DNA of 36,005 bases from JANRKG01 sp033763635 (GTDB taxonomy: Bacteria; Cyanobacteriota; Cyanobacteriia; GCF-001939115). Both the position numbers and the translations under genes were made by a program. How positions within the stretch are numbered: the first letter of the stretch is position 1; each line of letters begins with the position of its first letter. The stretch is taken from the NCBI GenBank assembly GCA_033763635.1, contig JANRKG010000484.1:1-36005 (forward strand). Direction: 5' to 3'. Under the pieces are notes generated by a model. It had not been told where the DNA came from, made no database searches, and was given only the letters and a program-made list of their open reading frames with translations. This document shows, one piece after another, positions 7,130 to 15,154 of this stretch.

Positions 7130-9187
7130 ATGCACTACATTCAAAATCCCTCTTTCGAAGAAAAAAGTGGTGGGGAATTACCCAAAGCACCTTTCCTGAA
7201 ATTAGAAAATCAAGTCCCAGAAAATTCCCTTGCTCTAGATGCTGTAACGTCTGACTCCTTAGCAGTTCAGAACCAGAATTTAGCAATGGATTTACGCATA
7301 GAGAAATTTTTCAATCATCTCTATCAACAAATTCATAAAATTTTGTTTTCCCAAATTGGAGTGCTTCAGGCTTCAGAGGAAAACCGATCGTCTGGAGAAT
7401 CTGTCGAAGCAACCCTCCTCCAAACAATCGCCACCCAATTGCAAGATGTGTTGGGAAACGGGGGAGTGGCGATTGCCCTTCCCCAGGAGCGATCAGAGGC
7501 TTTCCCTTTCCTGGAGTCGAATGGATTATCTCCCCTGGAGTTCATTTGTCGAATTCATACTGTCGCACCTGTTCCCAACTCCCAGGCCCAATCTGTTCCC
7601 TATCTTCGTTTGCCCACAGGTCGATCGCTTCAGTTCACGCCAGGGGAAATGCTCCCAGGCACGGATTTGGAAGCCCTGAAACAATTATCAGTTCCCGGTC
7701 AAACAGAAAAGATGCAACTGGTATGGGAACTGGCGAATTCTGAGAGGGTCATGGGATGGCTGATTGCCCTTCCCCCGTTTTCTGGGGTTCCGAGTCCTGC
7801 GTTTCAGGAGGGGCAACCGTTGCACAGGAGATTGATTGAACGAGTTGTGGAACAAACGGCGATCGCCCTACACCAGGTCCGTCAGGTATCTGCCCGCTGT
7901 CCTCACTGTCAGAAACTAGAGCAACAGAATCAGGAACTCATGCGGACCAATCGGTTGAAGAGTGAGTTTCTCGCAAATACCAGCCATGAAATCCGCACTC
8001 CCCTCAGTTCTATTCTGGGGTTTGCCCATCTCCTACAAGAACAGGGTTATACCCCTGACAATCTTCGCCACCAGGAATATCTGCACATCATTCGTTCCAG
8101 TGGGCAGCACCTTCTAGACTTGATCAACGACATTTTAGACTTGTCCAAAATTGAAGCGGATCAACTGGAAATTCAATGGGAGCAGGTCAAGATTCCAGAA
8201 CTCTGCCGTAATGTGATTGCCCTGGTGAAGGAAAAAGCCCATGCGAAACAGTTAACCCTGCGGATGGATATTCAGCCTGACATGACTCCTTTAGTGGCGG
8301 ACTCTCTGCGGCTGAAACAAATGTTATTTAACTTACTTGCCAATGCCCTGAAATTTACCAATCTGGGGTCTGTCGGCTTGCAGGTGCGGCAGGTGAACCT
8401 GATGTTTCGCTTTACCGTTTGGGACACGGGAGTCGGTCTCAGCCAGGAGCAGCAACGGCAGCTTTTTCGGCCCTATGGTCAAATTCGCAATACACAAAAC
8501 GTACAGGAAGGAACGGGACTAGGGTTAGCGCTAACTCGCAAGCTGGCAGAATTGCATCATGGTTGGATCGAGGTGAAATCGGAACCGGGGAAAGGGTCTG
8601 AATTTACGATCGTCCTCCCCCAATCGCCCAACCTATCCCAACCTTTTCCCAGTCTGGAACGTCGCCCGTCCAACACCTCAGAAAATTTTTCATCCCCTGG
8701 GAATCAAACCGCCTATCCCTGCCCATCGCCGAGAGACGCTCACTCATTATTAGCAAAAAACAGCTTTATCTCCCAGTCAAACCTTCCCCTAGCCGTCCCC
8801 TCCTCACCTCTATCCCCTGCCAATCGTCACATCCTGTTAGTTGAAGATCATCCCCTCAATGGATCTCTACTGCTGGCCTATTTACACCAATTGGGTTGCG
8901 AAGTGACCTGGGTGCGCGAAGGTCAGGAGATGTGGCAGGTTTTAGAAGTTCTCACCCCTACGTTGATTTTGATGGACATTCAACTGCCTCAAGTCGATGG
9001 TCTGACCCTGATTCGCCAACTACGTGATTTTGACTCCTATCGATCGATTCCCATTGTGATACAGACGGCGATGGCAATGGCGGGCGATCGGGAACTTTGC
9101 TTACAGGCTGGAGCCAGTGCTTATCTAACGAAGCCCATTCAGTTCGAAGCCCTCCGACGGGCAATTCTTACCCATACCCGTTTGTAA
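7130..9187 (+). CDS. Hybrid sensor histidine kinase/response regulator (cytoplasmic)
   Basis: 685 residues without membrane segments. Residues ~50-265 form a GAF-like sensor region without a visible bilin-type Cys-His motif. A HisKA domain follows, with phospho-acceptor His286 in TSHEIRTPLSS. The HATPase_c domain has the N box (LFNLLANALKF), G1 box (VWDTGVGLS) and G2 box (GTGLGLALTRKL). A Ser/Pro-rich linker (~500-560) leads to a receiver domain (567-685) with acidic pair VEDH, phospho-acceptor Asp616 in LMDIQLP and Lys in YLTKPI. It should autophosphorylate and pass the phosphate to its own receiver. No DNA-binding output partner is nearby. The signal is unknown. The ATG at 7130 has no strong ribosome site, and a later in-frame ATG (residue 53) is possible. 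Confidence 0.9.
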   Translation: MHYIQNPSFEEKSGGELPKAPFLKLENQVPENSLALDAVTSDSLAVQNQNLAMDLRIEKFFNHLYQQIHKILFSQIGVLQASEENRSSGESVEATLLQTIATQLQDVLGNGGVAIALPQERSEAFPFLESNGLSPLEFICRIHTVAPVPNSQAQSVPYLRLPTGRSLQFTPGEMLPGTDLEALKQLSVPGQTEKMQLVWELANSERVMGWLIALPPFSGVPSPAFQEGQPLHRRLIERVVEQTAIALHQVRQVSARCPHCQKLEQQNQELMRTNRLKSEFLANTSHEIRTPLSSILGFAHLLQEQGYTPDNLRHQEYLHIIRSSGQHLLDLINDILDLSKIEADQLEIQWEQVKIPELCRNVIALVKEKAHAKQLTLRMDIQPDMTPLVADSLRLKQMLFNLLANALKFTNLGSVGLQVRQVNLMFRFTVWDTGVGLSQEQQRQLFRPYGQIRNTQNVQEGTGLGLALTRKLAELHHGWIEVKSEPGKGSEFTIVLPQSPNLSQPFPSLERRPSNTSENFSSPGNQTAYPCPSPRDAHSLLAKNSFISQSNLPLAVPSSPLSPANRHILLVEDHPLNGSLLLAYLHQLGCEVTWVREGQEMWQVLEVLTPTLILMDIQLPQVDGLTLIRQLRDFDSYRSIPIVIQTAMAMAGDRELCLQAGASAYLTKPIQFEALRRAILTHTRL

Positions 9188-9252
9188 TCCCCTACCCCCA
9201 ATTCCTGACTCAATTCTTGTTACGATCGACGAGTATTGTTTTCTGGGAAGTC

Positions 9253-10110
9253 ATGTTATCAGAACCCTTAGCGCAGAAATTCGGGCAATTAACCGCCCTG
9301 TTTGCCCAAATGGATCGTGCCCTGATTGCCTATTCAGGAGGGATTGATAGTACGTTGGTGGCGAAGGTTGCCTATGATGTGTTGGGCGATCGGGCACTGG
9401 CAGTCACAGCGTTTTCCCCTTCCCTGCTCCCGGAGGATCTGGAGGATGCACGGGTACAGGCGGCAGAAATGGGGATTACCCATGAAGTCGTGGAAACCTA
9501 CGAACTGGAAAATCCCAATTACAGTAGCAACCCTGTTAACCGTTGCTATTTCTGTAAAAGTGAACTTCACGATACCCTGAAACCCCTTGCTTTGGAACGG
9601 GGCTACCTTTATGTAGTGGATGGGGTGAATGCAGACGATCTGCGGGATTACCGCCCCGGCATTCAGGCAGCGAAAGAACGGGGGGTCCGATCGCCCCTGG
9701 CAGAGGTAGGGATTTCCAAGCCCGAAGTCCGGGAACTGGCCCGTTATCTGGGTCTTCCCTGGTGGGATAAGCCCGCCCAACCCTGTCTCAGTTCTCGCTT
9801 TCCCTATGGGGAAGTGATTACGATCGCGAAGTTGCAACGGGTTGGACGGGCCGAGTATTACCTGCGGCAACAGGGGATTAAAAACCTGCGAGTTCGTTCT
9901 GAGGGGGATACGGCTCGAATTGAGCTACCGCCAGAGCAAATTAAAGAGTTCGTCCAGACAACGAATCTGCCAGACCTGGTGACTGCATTTCAAGGGTATG
10001 GGTTTCTCTATGTGACGCTGGATCTGGAAGGCTACCGCAGTGGAAAGCTCAATCAGGTGTTATTTCAGAACCATTCTGAAGCAGTGTCGATGGCTGCATC
10101 CTTAACTTAG
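9253..10110 (+). CDS. larE: ATP-dependent sacrificial sulfur transferase LarE
   Basis: 285 residues. The N-terminal PP-loop is SGGIDS (28-33) within LIAYSGGIDSTLVAKVA, typical of the ATP-pyrophosphatase part of LarE. It has three cysteines in conserved positions: Cys98 and Cys101 (NRCYFCKSELH) and Cys178 (AQPCLSSRFPYG). LarE adds sulfur to the pyridinium dicarboxylate precursor of the nickel-pincer cofactor of lactate racemase. Single-Cys LarE sacrifices the residue equivalent to Cys178, whereas three-Cys members are reported to hold a [4Fe-4S] cluster. This protein has the three-Cys pattern. The ATG at 9253 was chosen because the longer frame from 9097 begins with TTG inside the kinase gene. 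LarB, LarC and LarA are not in the window. Its stop codon lies in the end of a repeat element. Confidence 0.92.
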   Translation: MLSEPLAQKFGQLTALFAQMDRALIAYSGGIDSTLVAKVAYDVLGDRALAVTAFSPSLLPEDLEDARVQAAEMGITHEVVETYELENPNYSSNPVNRCYFCKSELHDTLKPLALERGYLYVVDGVNADDLRDYRPGIQAAKERGVRSPLAEVGISKPEVRELARYLGLPWWDKPAQPCLSSRFPYGEVITIAKLQRVGRAEYYLRQQGIKNLRVRSEGDTARIELPPEQIKEFVQTTNLPDLVTAFQGYGFLYVTLDLEGYRSGKLNQVLFQNHSEAVSMAASLT

Positions 10111-10221
10111 GAGATTTCCAGCAAAGAATTTACCTGTTGGTTTCGGCTTCGCTCAACCAGCGGTGCCCTGAGCGAAGTTGAAGGGCAACTCATTAGTAAA
10201 CTCTTTCAAAAAATCGCCTTA
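10107..10221. repeat. Nested-palindrome element, family A, copy 3 (inverted orientation)
   Basis: 115 bp between two convergent genes, in the opposite orientation to copies 1 and 2. The reverse complement starts TAAGGCGATTTTTTGAAAG and ends GGAAATCTCCTAAG, with inner GCCCTTCAACTTCGCTCAGG and GGTTGAGCGAAGCCGAAACC halves. The larE TAG (10108-10110) and the kinase TAA (complement of 10219-10221) both lie in the outermost bases of the element. It also forms a strong stem-loop and may terminate both transcripts. Confidence 0.82.
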
Positions 10222-13200
10222 ATTGGCTAACAGCCCATCAATGAGCTTGATTAACTGTTTCAAGCGCACAGGCTTGGGCATGTACTCATTCACCCCTGCC
10301 GCCAGACAACGCTCTCGATCCCCCGGCATGGCGAGGGCCGTCAGGGCAATGATCGGAATTGCCGCCAGTTCTGAATCGGCTCGGATTTGGCGTGTTGCTT
10401 CCAGCCCATCCATTTGTGGCATTTGAATATCCATCAAAATCAAGTCTGGGTGGTAACTTTTTGTCTTTTCGATCGCTTCAACCCCTGTACAGGCAAGTAT
10501 TAGCCGATAGCCGATCGCCTCCAGATAAGGCACCAGGGTCTCAATATTGGCTTCATTGTCTTCTGCTAAGAGAAGGGTTCGTTCCCGGCGAATTTCCGGG
10601 GAGGAAGCGGGAATGGATGGGGAACTTGCAGGAGAACGACCCGATGGCTCCGGAACGGGAGCCAGACACATCTTGCTATCAGGAAGGCTGATGGTGAAAC
10701 AACTTCCCTGTCCTGGATAGCTCTCTACAGACATGCTGCCCCCATGCAGATCGACAATACGCTTGACGAGTGCCAGTCCCAGGCCCGTTCCTTCATGGTG
10801 GCGGGAGAGGCTACTGTCCAACTGGGAAAAGGCTTGAAATAGCTTGCCCATGTCCTCTTCTGCAATGCCAATTCCCGTATCCGCCACTTTTAGAACTAAG
10901 ATTTCCTCCTGCATATCCAGGGAAACATCGAGAAATACCTTTCCCTCCGCAGGGGTAAACTTAACTGCATTCGTGAGCAAGTTAATCAACACCTGTTTCA
11001 ACCGACGCTCATCTGCTTCAATGCAAATCTCACCTTCCGGCAAATGGGTACTGATTGCAATATTTTTCTTCGTCGCCTGTTGTTTTATAAAAGGCAGACA
11101 GGCTTCACATAGACCACTGACGGTGAACAAACTTTTATCCAGTTCAAATTTACCCGCTTCAATCTTGGCTAGATCGAGAATGTCATTGATCAGATCTAAT
11201 AAATGACGACCGCTCCGTTCAATCGTCGAGACGAATTTGTGCTGCTTCTCATTGAGAGACCCAAAGAAATCCTCCATTAGCGCTTCGGATAGCCCCAGAA
11301 TAGCGTTCAGAGGCGTGCGTAGCTCGTGGCTCATATTTGCCAGGAATTCATCTTTTAAGCGTGTTGCCCTGGCTAATTCTGCATTGATTTGTCGCAGTTG
11401 CTCCTCTATCTGTCTGCGCTCTGTGATGTCCAGAGCGGCACAGGTGATCCCTTCCAACGCTCCATCGCGATCGTACAGTGGGTCAATGGTGAGGACGTAA
11501 CATTTGGTCTCCTCTGGGTGATGACTATCCCGCAGGAAAAACTCTTCCTGAATTCCCTGCCGCGTTGCCAAAACCTGCCGTTTGAGCGCCTGTAGGCGAT
11601 GACCATCTTCTGGTATGAATAAATCCGTATCCAGTTTCCCAAGAACTTCTTCAACCTGATATCCCAGGGCCGGGTTATAAATCCAGGTGTAGCGCAGGTC
11701 GAGGTCTTGACTGAAGACAACGATCGGGGCATTTTTGAGGGCAATCCGAAACCGATCTTCGCTATATCGCAGGGCTTCCTCTGCTTTGTGGCGCTCTGTC
11801 ACATCTTCGTAGGTGCCTAACAATCCAATCACATTGCCCATTCCATCCCGCAACGGCACTTTGTTGATTTCGATCGTCATCACTGTTCCGTCCGCTTTTT
11901 GGAAGATCTCAAAAACATGCAGTTGGGCCTCGCCCGTTTCCATCACCTGGCGATCGTTTGCATGATAGGCAGTTGCCTTTTCTAAATTGACCGACAGTTC
12001 AAAAACCGTTTTACCTAACACCTCACTGATGGAACAGCCCATATCCAAGGCATATTTGCGATTACACCCCACAATCACAGAGTTACGGTCTTTCCAGAAG
12101 ATCCGTTGGGGGATACTGTCCATTACCAGGGTCAGCAACTGGTTCGTATGGCGTAAAACCTGATCAATCCGCTCCCGTTCCTGAATCTCCTGGCGAAGTT
12201 GGTGGTTAGTTGCTTCCAATTCAGCGGTGCGGGAGGTCACCCGTGCCTCTAATTCCTGATTCAGCCGATAGAGTGCTTGTTGGGCTTTCTGCTGCTCTGT
12301 GACATCCGCTAATGAGATAAGATAGGCGGCTTCTGCCTCCCAGCCGATCGCTGCTGTCTGCATCATGGCAAATCGGTGTTGCCCATCGGGTTGCAGAATT
12401 TCAATTTCCTGGGACTTATCGTTGTCGATCGTGCTGGGAATGCCAAAATGTTGACCAATTAAACTCGATTGTCTACGTCCTAAAATCTCCTCAGCAGCAG
12501 GATTTGCCAATAAAATCTGTCCCTGTTGATCAACGGCGACCAATCCATTCGCACTGGTCTGAATAATGGCTCGGAGGCGTTCTTCACTTTCCCGGAGCGC
12601 ACTTTCCATCCGCTGGCGTTCCCGCAGTTCTTGCTGAATCCGTTCATAGAGTTCTGCCTGGTGAATCGCAATCCCCATCTGATTCGAAAGCATCTGGAGT
12701 AACTCAATTTCCAGGGGTTGCCAGTATCGCGGAGCAGAACAATGTTGGGCCGCCAGCAATCCCCACAGATGGTTATCGTAGACTACGGGCACCACAACAA
12801 TCGCCTGGACCTGAATATTTTCCAGTAGCTTGGCGTGGCAGTTGGTTAATTGCCCATTTTGCACATCATGGGTTACTTGCAGCCGACCATTTCGGTAGGA
12901 GTCAATCAAGTTTTGGGCAAAATATTCATCTCGAATGATCTGCCCCAAAATCGAATTCCAACCGTTTTTGACACATTCGGCCACGATCACCCCACTGCCA
13001 TCCTCTGGATTCAGTTGATAGGCGATCGCCCGGTCTACCTCCAAAACCTCACAAATATCCGTGACGATCGTATTCAAGGTGTCTTGTAGGCTCAGAGATT
13101 GGCGAATGTGCAACACCAACTTGTACAAGAGGCTATCATGCGCTGTTTGGGACTGGAGGCTCTGGAGAGTGTGTTGAGTTTGTCGCTGCCGCAGAACCCG

Positions 13201-13557
13201 TTGCACAGTGAGCGGTAAAAACTTGAAATAAATCTGCTCACTATCTTTGATCAGATAATCTTGAATCCCCTGTTGCATCCAAAATAGGGCCAGATCCTCC
13301 TGTCCCTTTCCGATCTGAAGGATGACCGGAATCTGGCATTGCTTTAATGCTGCCCAAAAATGAAGAAATGTGTTCTCCGGTTCATCGATCGATACAAGGA
13401 CCACATCAAAGCTTTGCTGGGTGAGCAGGGGTTGAGCGTCGCTGATGGAGGGGGCAAGGGTGTAGTTATAGGGCAATTGTTCCCGCTCAACAAACTGCCC
13501 AAAGGCAGTACAGATTAGGGGATCGCTCTCTACAAACAGAAGTTGGATATCAGCCAT
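10219..13557 (-). CDS. Hybrid histidine kinase with pseudo-receiver, cyanobacteriochrome-like GAF and three PAS domains
   Basis: 1112 residues. The N-terminal ~120 residues are receiver-like, but the phospho-acceptor position is Ser in VVLVSIDEPE, so it is probably a pseudo-receiver. The GAF domain (~150-310) has Cys240-His241 in LTNCHAKLLENIQV and the block LWGLLAAQHCSAPRYW, which matches bilin-binding GAFs of the phytochrome/cyanobacteriochrome class. The DXCF position reads DEYF (210-213), so the second Cys is absent. About three PAS/PAC modules follow (325-720, one ending GTYEDVTERHKAEE). HisKA has His744 (MSHELRTPLNAIL). HATPase_c has ADTGIGIAE and GTGLGLALVKRI. The C-terminal receiver has Asp1043 (LMDIQMPQMDG). 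It is a likely soluble light or redox sensor with internal phosphotransfer. Bilin binding is inferred from motifs. Confidence 0.9.
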   Translation of the reverse strand: MADIQLLFVESDPLICTAFGQFVEREQLPYNYTLAPSISDAQPLLTQQSFDVVLVSIDEPENTFLHFWAALKQCQIPVILQIGKGQEDLALFWMQQGIQDYLIKDSEQIYFKFLPLTVQRVLRQRQTQHTLQSLQSQTAHDSLLYKLVLHIRQSLSLQDTLNTIVTDICEVLEVDRAIAYQLNPEDGSGVIVAECVKNGWNSILGQIIRDEYFAQNLIDSYRNGRLQVTHDVQNGQLTNCHAKLLENIQVQAIVVVPVVYDNHLWGLLAAQHCSAPRYWQPLEIELLQMLSNQMGIAIHQAELYERIQQELRERQRMESALRESEERLRAIIQTSANGLVAVDQQGQILLANPAAEEILGRRQSSLIGQHFGIPSTIDNDKSQEIEILQPDGQHRFAMMQTAAIGWEAEAAYLISLADVTEQQKAQQALYRLNQELEARVTSRTAELEATNHQLRQEIQERERIDQVLRHTNQLLTLVMDSIPQRIFWKDRNSVIVGCNRKYALDMGCSISEVLGKTVFELSVNLEKATAYHANDRQVMETGEAQLHVFEIFQKADGTVMTIEINKVPLRDGMGNVIGLLGTYEDVTERHKAEEALRYSEDRFRIALKNAPIVVFSQDLDLRYTWIYNPALGYQVEEVLGKLDTDLFIPEDGHRLQALKRQVLATRQGIQEEFFLRDSHHPEETKCYVLTIDPLYDRDGALEGITCAALDITERRQIEEQLRQINAELARATRLKDEFLANMSHELRTPLNAILGLSEALMEDFFGSLNEKQHKFVSTIERSGRHLLDLINDILDLAKIEAGKFELDKSLFTVSGLCEACLPFIKQQATKKNIAISTHLPEGEICIEADERRLKQVLINLLTNAVKFTPAEGKVFLDVSLDMQEEILVLKVADTGIGIAEEDMGKLFQAFSQLDSSLSRHHEGTGLGLALVKRIVDLHGGSMSVESYPGQGSCFTISLPDSKMCLAPVPEPSGRSPASSPSIPASSPEIRRERTLLLAEDNEANIETLVPYLEAIGYRLILACTGVEAIEKTKSYHPDLILMDIQMPQMDGLEATRQIRADSELAAIPIIALTALAMPGDRERCLAAGVNEYMPKPVRLKQLIKLIDGLLAN

Positions 13558-13577
13558 AGCAAACCTGGGAACACAGA

Positions 13578-13603
13578 AAGGATAGCAAGATTTCCCTATC
13601 CTT
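13578..13603 (-). terminator. Possible hairpin between the reductase and kinase genes
   Basis: AAGGATAG (13578-13585) pairs with CTATCCTT (13596-13603) across a 10-nt loop. On the minus strand it lies ~65 nt after the reductase stop and 20 nt before the kinase start. It could be a weak terminator or a leader structure of the kinase mRNA. A good U-tract is lacking. Confidence 0.3.
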
Positions 13604-13667
13604 AGTGTGGACGGATGAGGCCCATCTCTAACAGTTGGAAACTAAGGAGAGAATAAATTATGTATTG

Positions 13668-14663
13668 CTACTTAGTTTGAAAGATATTTTGTACCATTTT
13701 TTTATCCGTCCCTGCGGCTGCTTGATCTAAGGCTGCAATTTCCCCTGCTTCTAAAGACCAGCCCAGGGCACCTAAATTTTCCTGAGCTTGCTCAATTGTC
13801 TTGGCACCGGGAATCGGAATCGTTCCTTTGCAGATACACCAGTTGAGGGCGACTTGAGACAGAGTTTTTCCTCGACTCGTTGCGATCGTCTGGAGGCAAT
13901 TCAGGAGCGATCGCATTCCTGGCAACAGTTGCCGAAACAACACGCCCCGAATTCCTGTGGGAAACGGCCCTGTGACCGAGTATTTTCCGGTTAACAGCCC
14001 TAACGCCAAAGGACTGTAGGCAATCAGTTGAATACCCAGTTCATCACAGACCTGCTTCAAGTCCAATTCTGTAACTGGATAGGTAGAGAGGAGGGAATAT
14101 TGCACCTGGAGGGTGGCGATCGGAACGCCGCGACGGGTGAGTTTTTCATGCACCCAGCGCAGTCTGCGAGGTCCGTAATTCGACAACCCCACCCCTTTTA
14201 CCAAACCCTGCTCGTACAAATCCGCTAATCCATCTAATAACGCCCCTTCCTGCCAGGGTGCGTAATTAGCCGTAGACCAATGCATCTGCACCAGATCCAC
14301 CGATCGCCCCAATCGTTGAGCAGAAGCTTGGCAAGCCGCCACCATCGATTGCCGAGTGAGCCGCCAGGGGTAGGCCGCTAATTTCGTCGCAATACAAATT
14401 TGATCTTTTCTCGACCCCTGATATTCCTGGGTAAATTGACCGAGTAACTGTTCACTTCGTCCCTTCAGGCGGCCTGTACCGTAGGAATCTCCCGTATCAA
14501 ATAAAGTGACTCCCTGATCAACGCAACGGTTAAAGACTGCTTGAAGTTGTGCATCCATCCTTTCGTCATATCCCCAAAGGAGACGGTTGCCCCAGGCCCA
14601 GGTTCCACAGCCCATCAAAGGGAGAGCAATGCTTGGTTTGTGTTGCAGGATGGGTGGGTTCAT
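13668..14663 (-). CDS. Aldo/keto reductase
   Basis: 331 residues from the ATG at 14663; a TTG at 14678 would add five residues. It is a TIM-barrel oxidoreductase with the complete catalytic tetrad: Asp56 and Tyr61 (FDTGDSYG), Lys94 (CIATKLAAYP) and His128 (LVQMHWS). The NADPH-binding C-terminal part contains IPIPGAKTIEQAQENLGALGW. The family reduces aldehydes and ketones with NADPH in the cytosol. The substrate cannot be read from the sequence. It is transcribed towards the hybrid kinase on the same strand, 110 bp apart. A 16-bp perfect palindrome lies 34 bp upstream of its start and may be an operator. Confidence 0.92.
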   Translation of the reverse strand: MNPPILQHKPSIALPLMGCGTWAWGNRLLWGYDERMDAQLQAVFNRCVDQGVTLFDTGDSYGTGRLKGRSEQLLGQFTQEYQGSRKDQICIATKLAAYPWRLTRQSMVAACQASAQRLGRSVDLVQMHWSTANYAPWQEGALLDGLADLYEQGLVKGVGLSNYGPRRLRWVHEKLTRRGVPIATLQVQYSLLSTYPVTELDLKQVCDELGIQLIAYSPLALGLLTGKYSVTGPFPTGIRGVLFRQLLPGMRSLLNCLQTIATSRGKTLSQVALNWCICKGTIPIPGAKTIEQAQENLGALGWSLEAGEIAALDQAAAGTDKKMVQNIFQTK

Positions 14664-14696
14664 GAAGGTCGATCGCAAAGTTACTCAAGGTTGTCC

Positions 14697-14712
14697 TTCT
14701 ACCAAGGTAGAA
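14697..14712. promoter_or_regulatory. 16-bp palindrome, candidate operator of the aldo/keto reductase
   Basis: TTCTACC AA GGTAGAA is a perfect dyad with 7-bp arms and a 2-bp centre, 34 bp upstream of the reductase ATG on the minus strand. Position and symmetry fit a dimeric repressor site. The regulator is unknown. Confidence 0.4.
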
Positions 14713-15089
14713 CAAAAGCGGCTGAACAGACTGAAGAGATGAACGGATTTCTAAGCTCTAGCTGGTTGGGATGCGATCGTCTCTATCTAACTAAGATGGT
14801 TGAGGAAAAAACACGTCTTAAGAAGGAACCAAATTTAACCTGAAGGAGAGTGAAGGCGTGGAGAAAATGATCTAAAAAAGCTGAGATAAGTCAAAAGCGA
14901 AGTACCTTTGCAAGGCATTACGTTGCTTAAAGTAGGTAGGCAAGTGAAGTCATTGCGCCATGAACAAACAGATTTTTTGGAGGAACTATATTTTTCTAGT
15001 AAGACGAACGCGACAAGAAGAAAGACCACCCAAGCAGGGTGAAAAATAGAAAATTGATGAGAAAGTTGCGAATTTTGCACATAAATGAG

Positions 15090-15117
15090 TTGTGAAATTG
15101 CATTGATTGAATACAAT
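15090..15117 (+). promoter_or_regulatory. Predicted sigma-70-type promoter of the basic AT-hook-like protein
   Basis: TTGTGA (15090-15095) and TACAAT (15112-15117) are separated by 16 bp, upstream of the ATG at 15155. The match is good for the -10 and moderate for the -35. Confidence 0.4.
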
Positions 15118-15154
15118 TGGATTACCATTGAATTACAGTGATGAGGCAAATGAA

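Larger units (their letters stand above)
14664..15154. other. 491-bp intergenic region between divergent genes
   Basis: It contains the palindrome at 14697-14712 next to the reductase start and a sigma-70-like promoter at 15090-15117 before the basic protein gene. Between them (14713-15089) the DNA is AT-richer than its surroundings and I see no gene, tRNA or repeat. A minus-strand open frame (14835-15167) has no recognisable features. Confidence 0.6.

Noticed and set aside
6916..7254. 112-codon open frame on the plus strand
   Set aside because: It is read through both family A repeat copies and into the kinase gene out of frame. Its sequence is repeat-derived and lacks a ribosome site.
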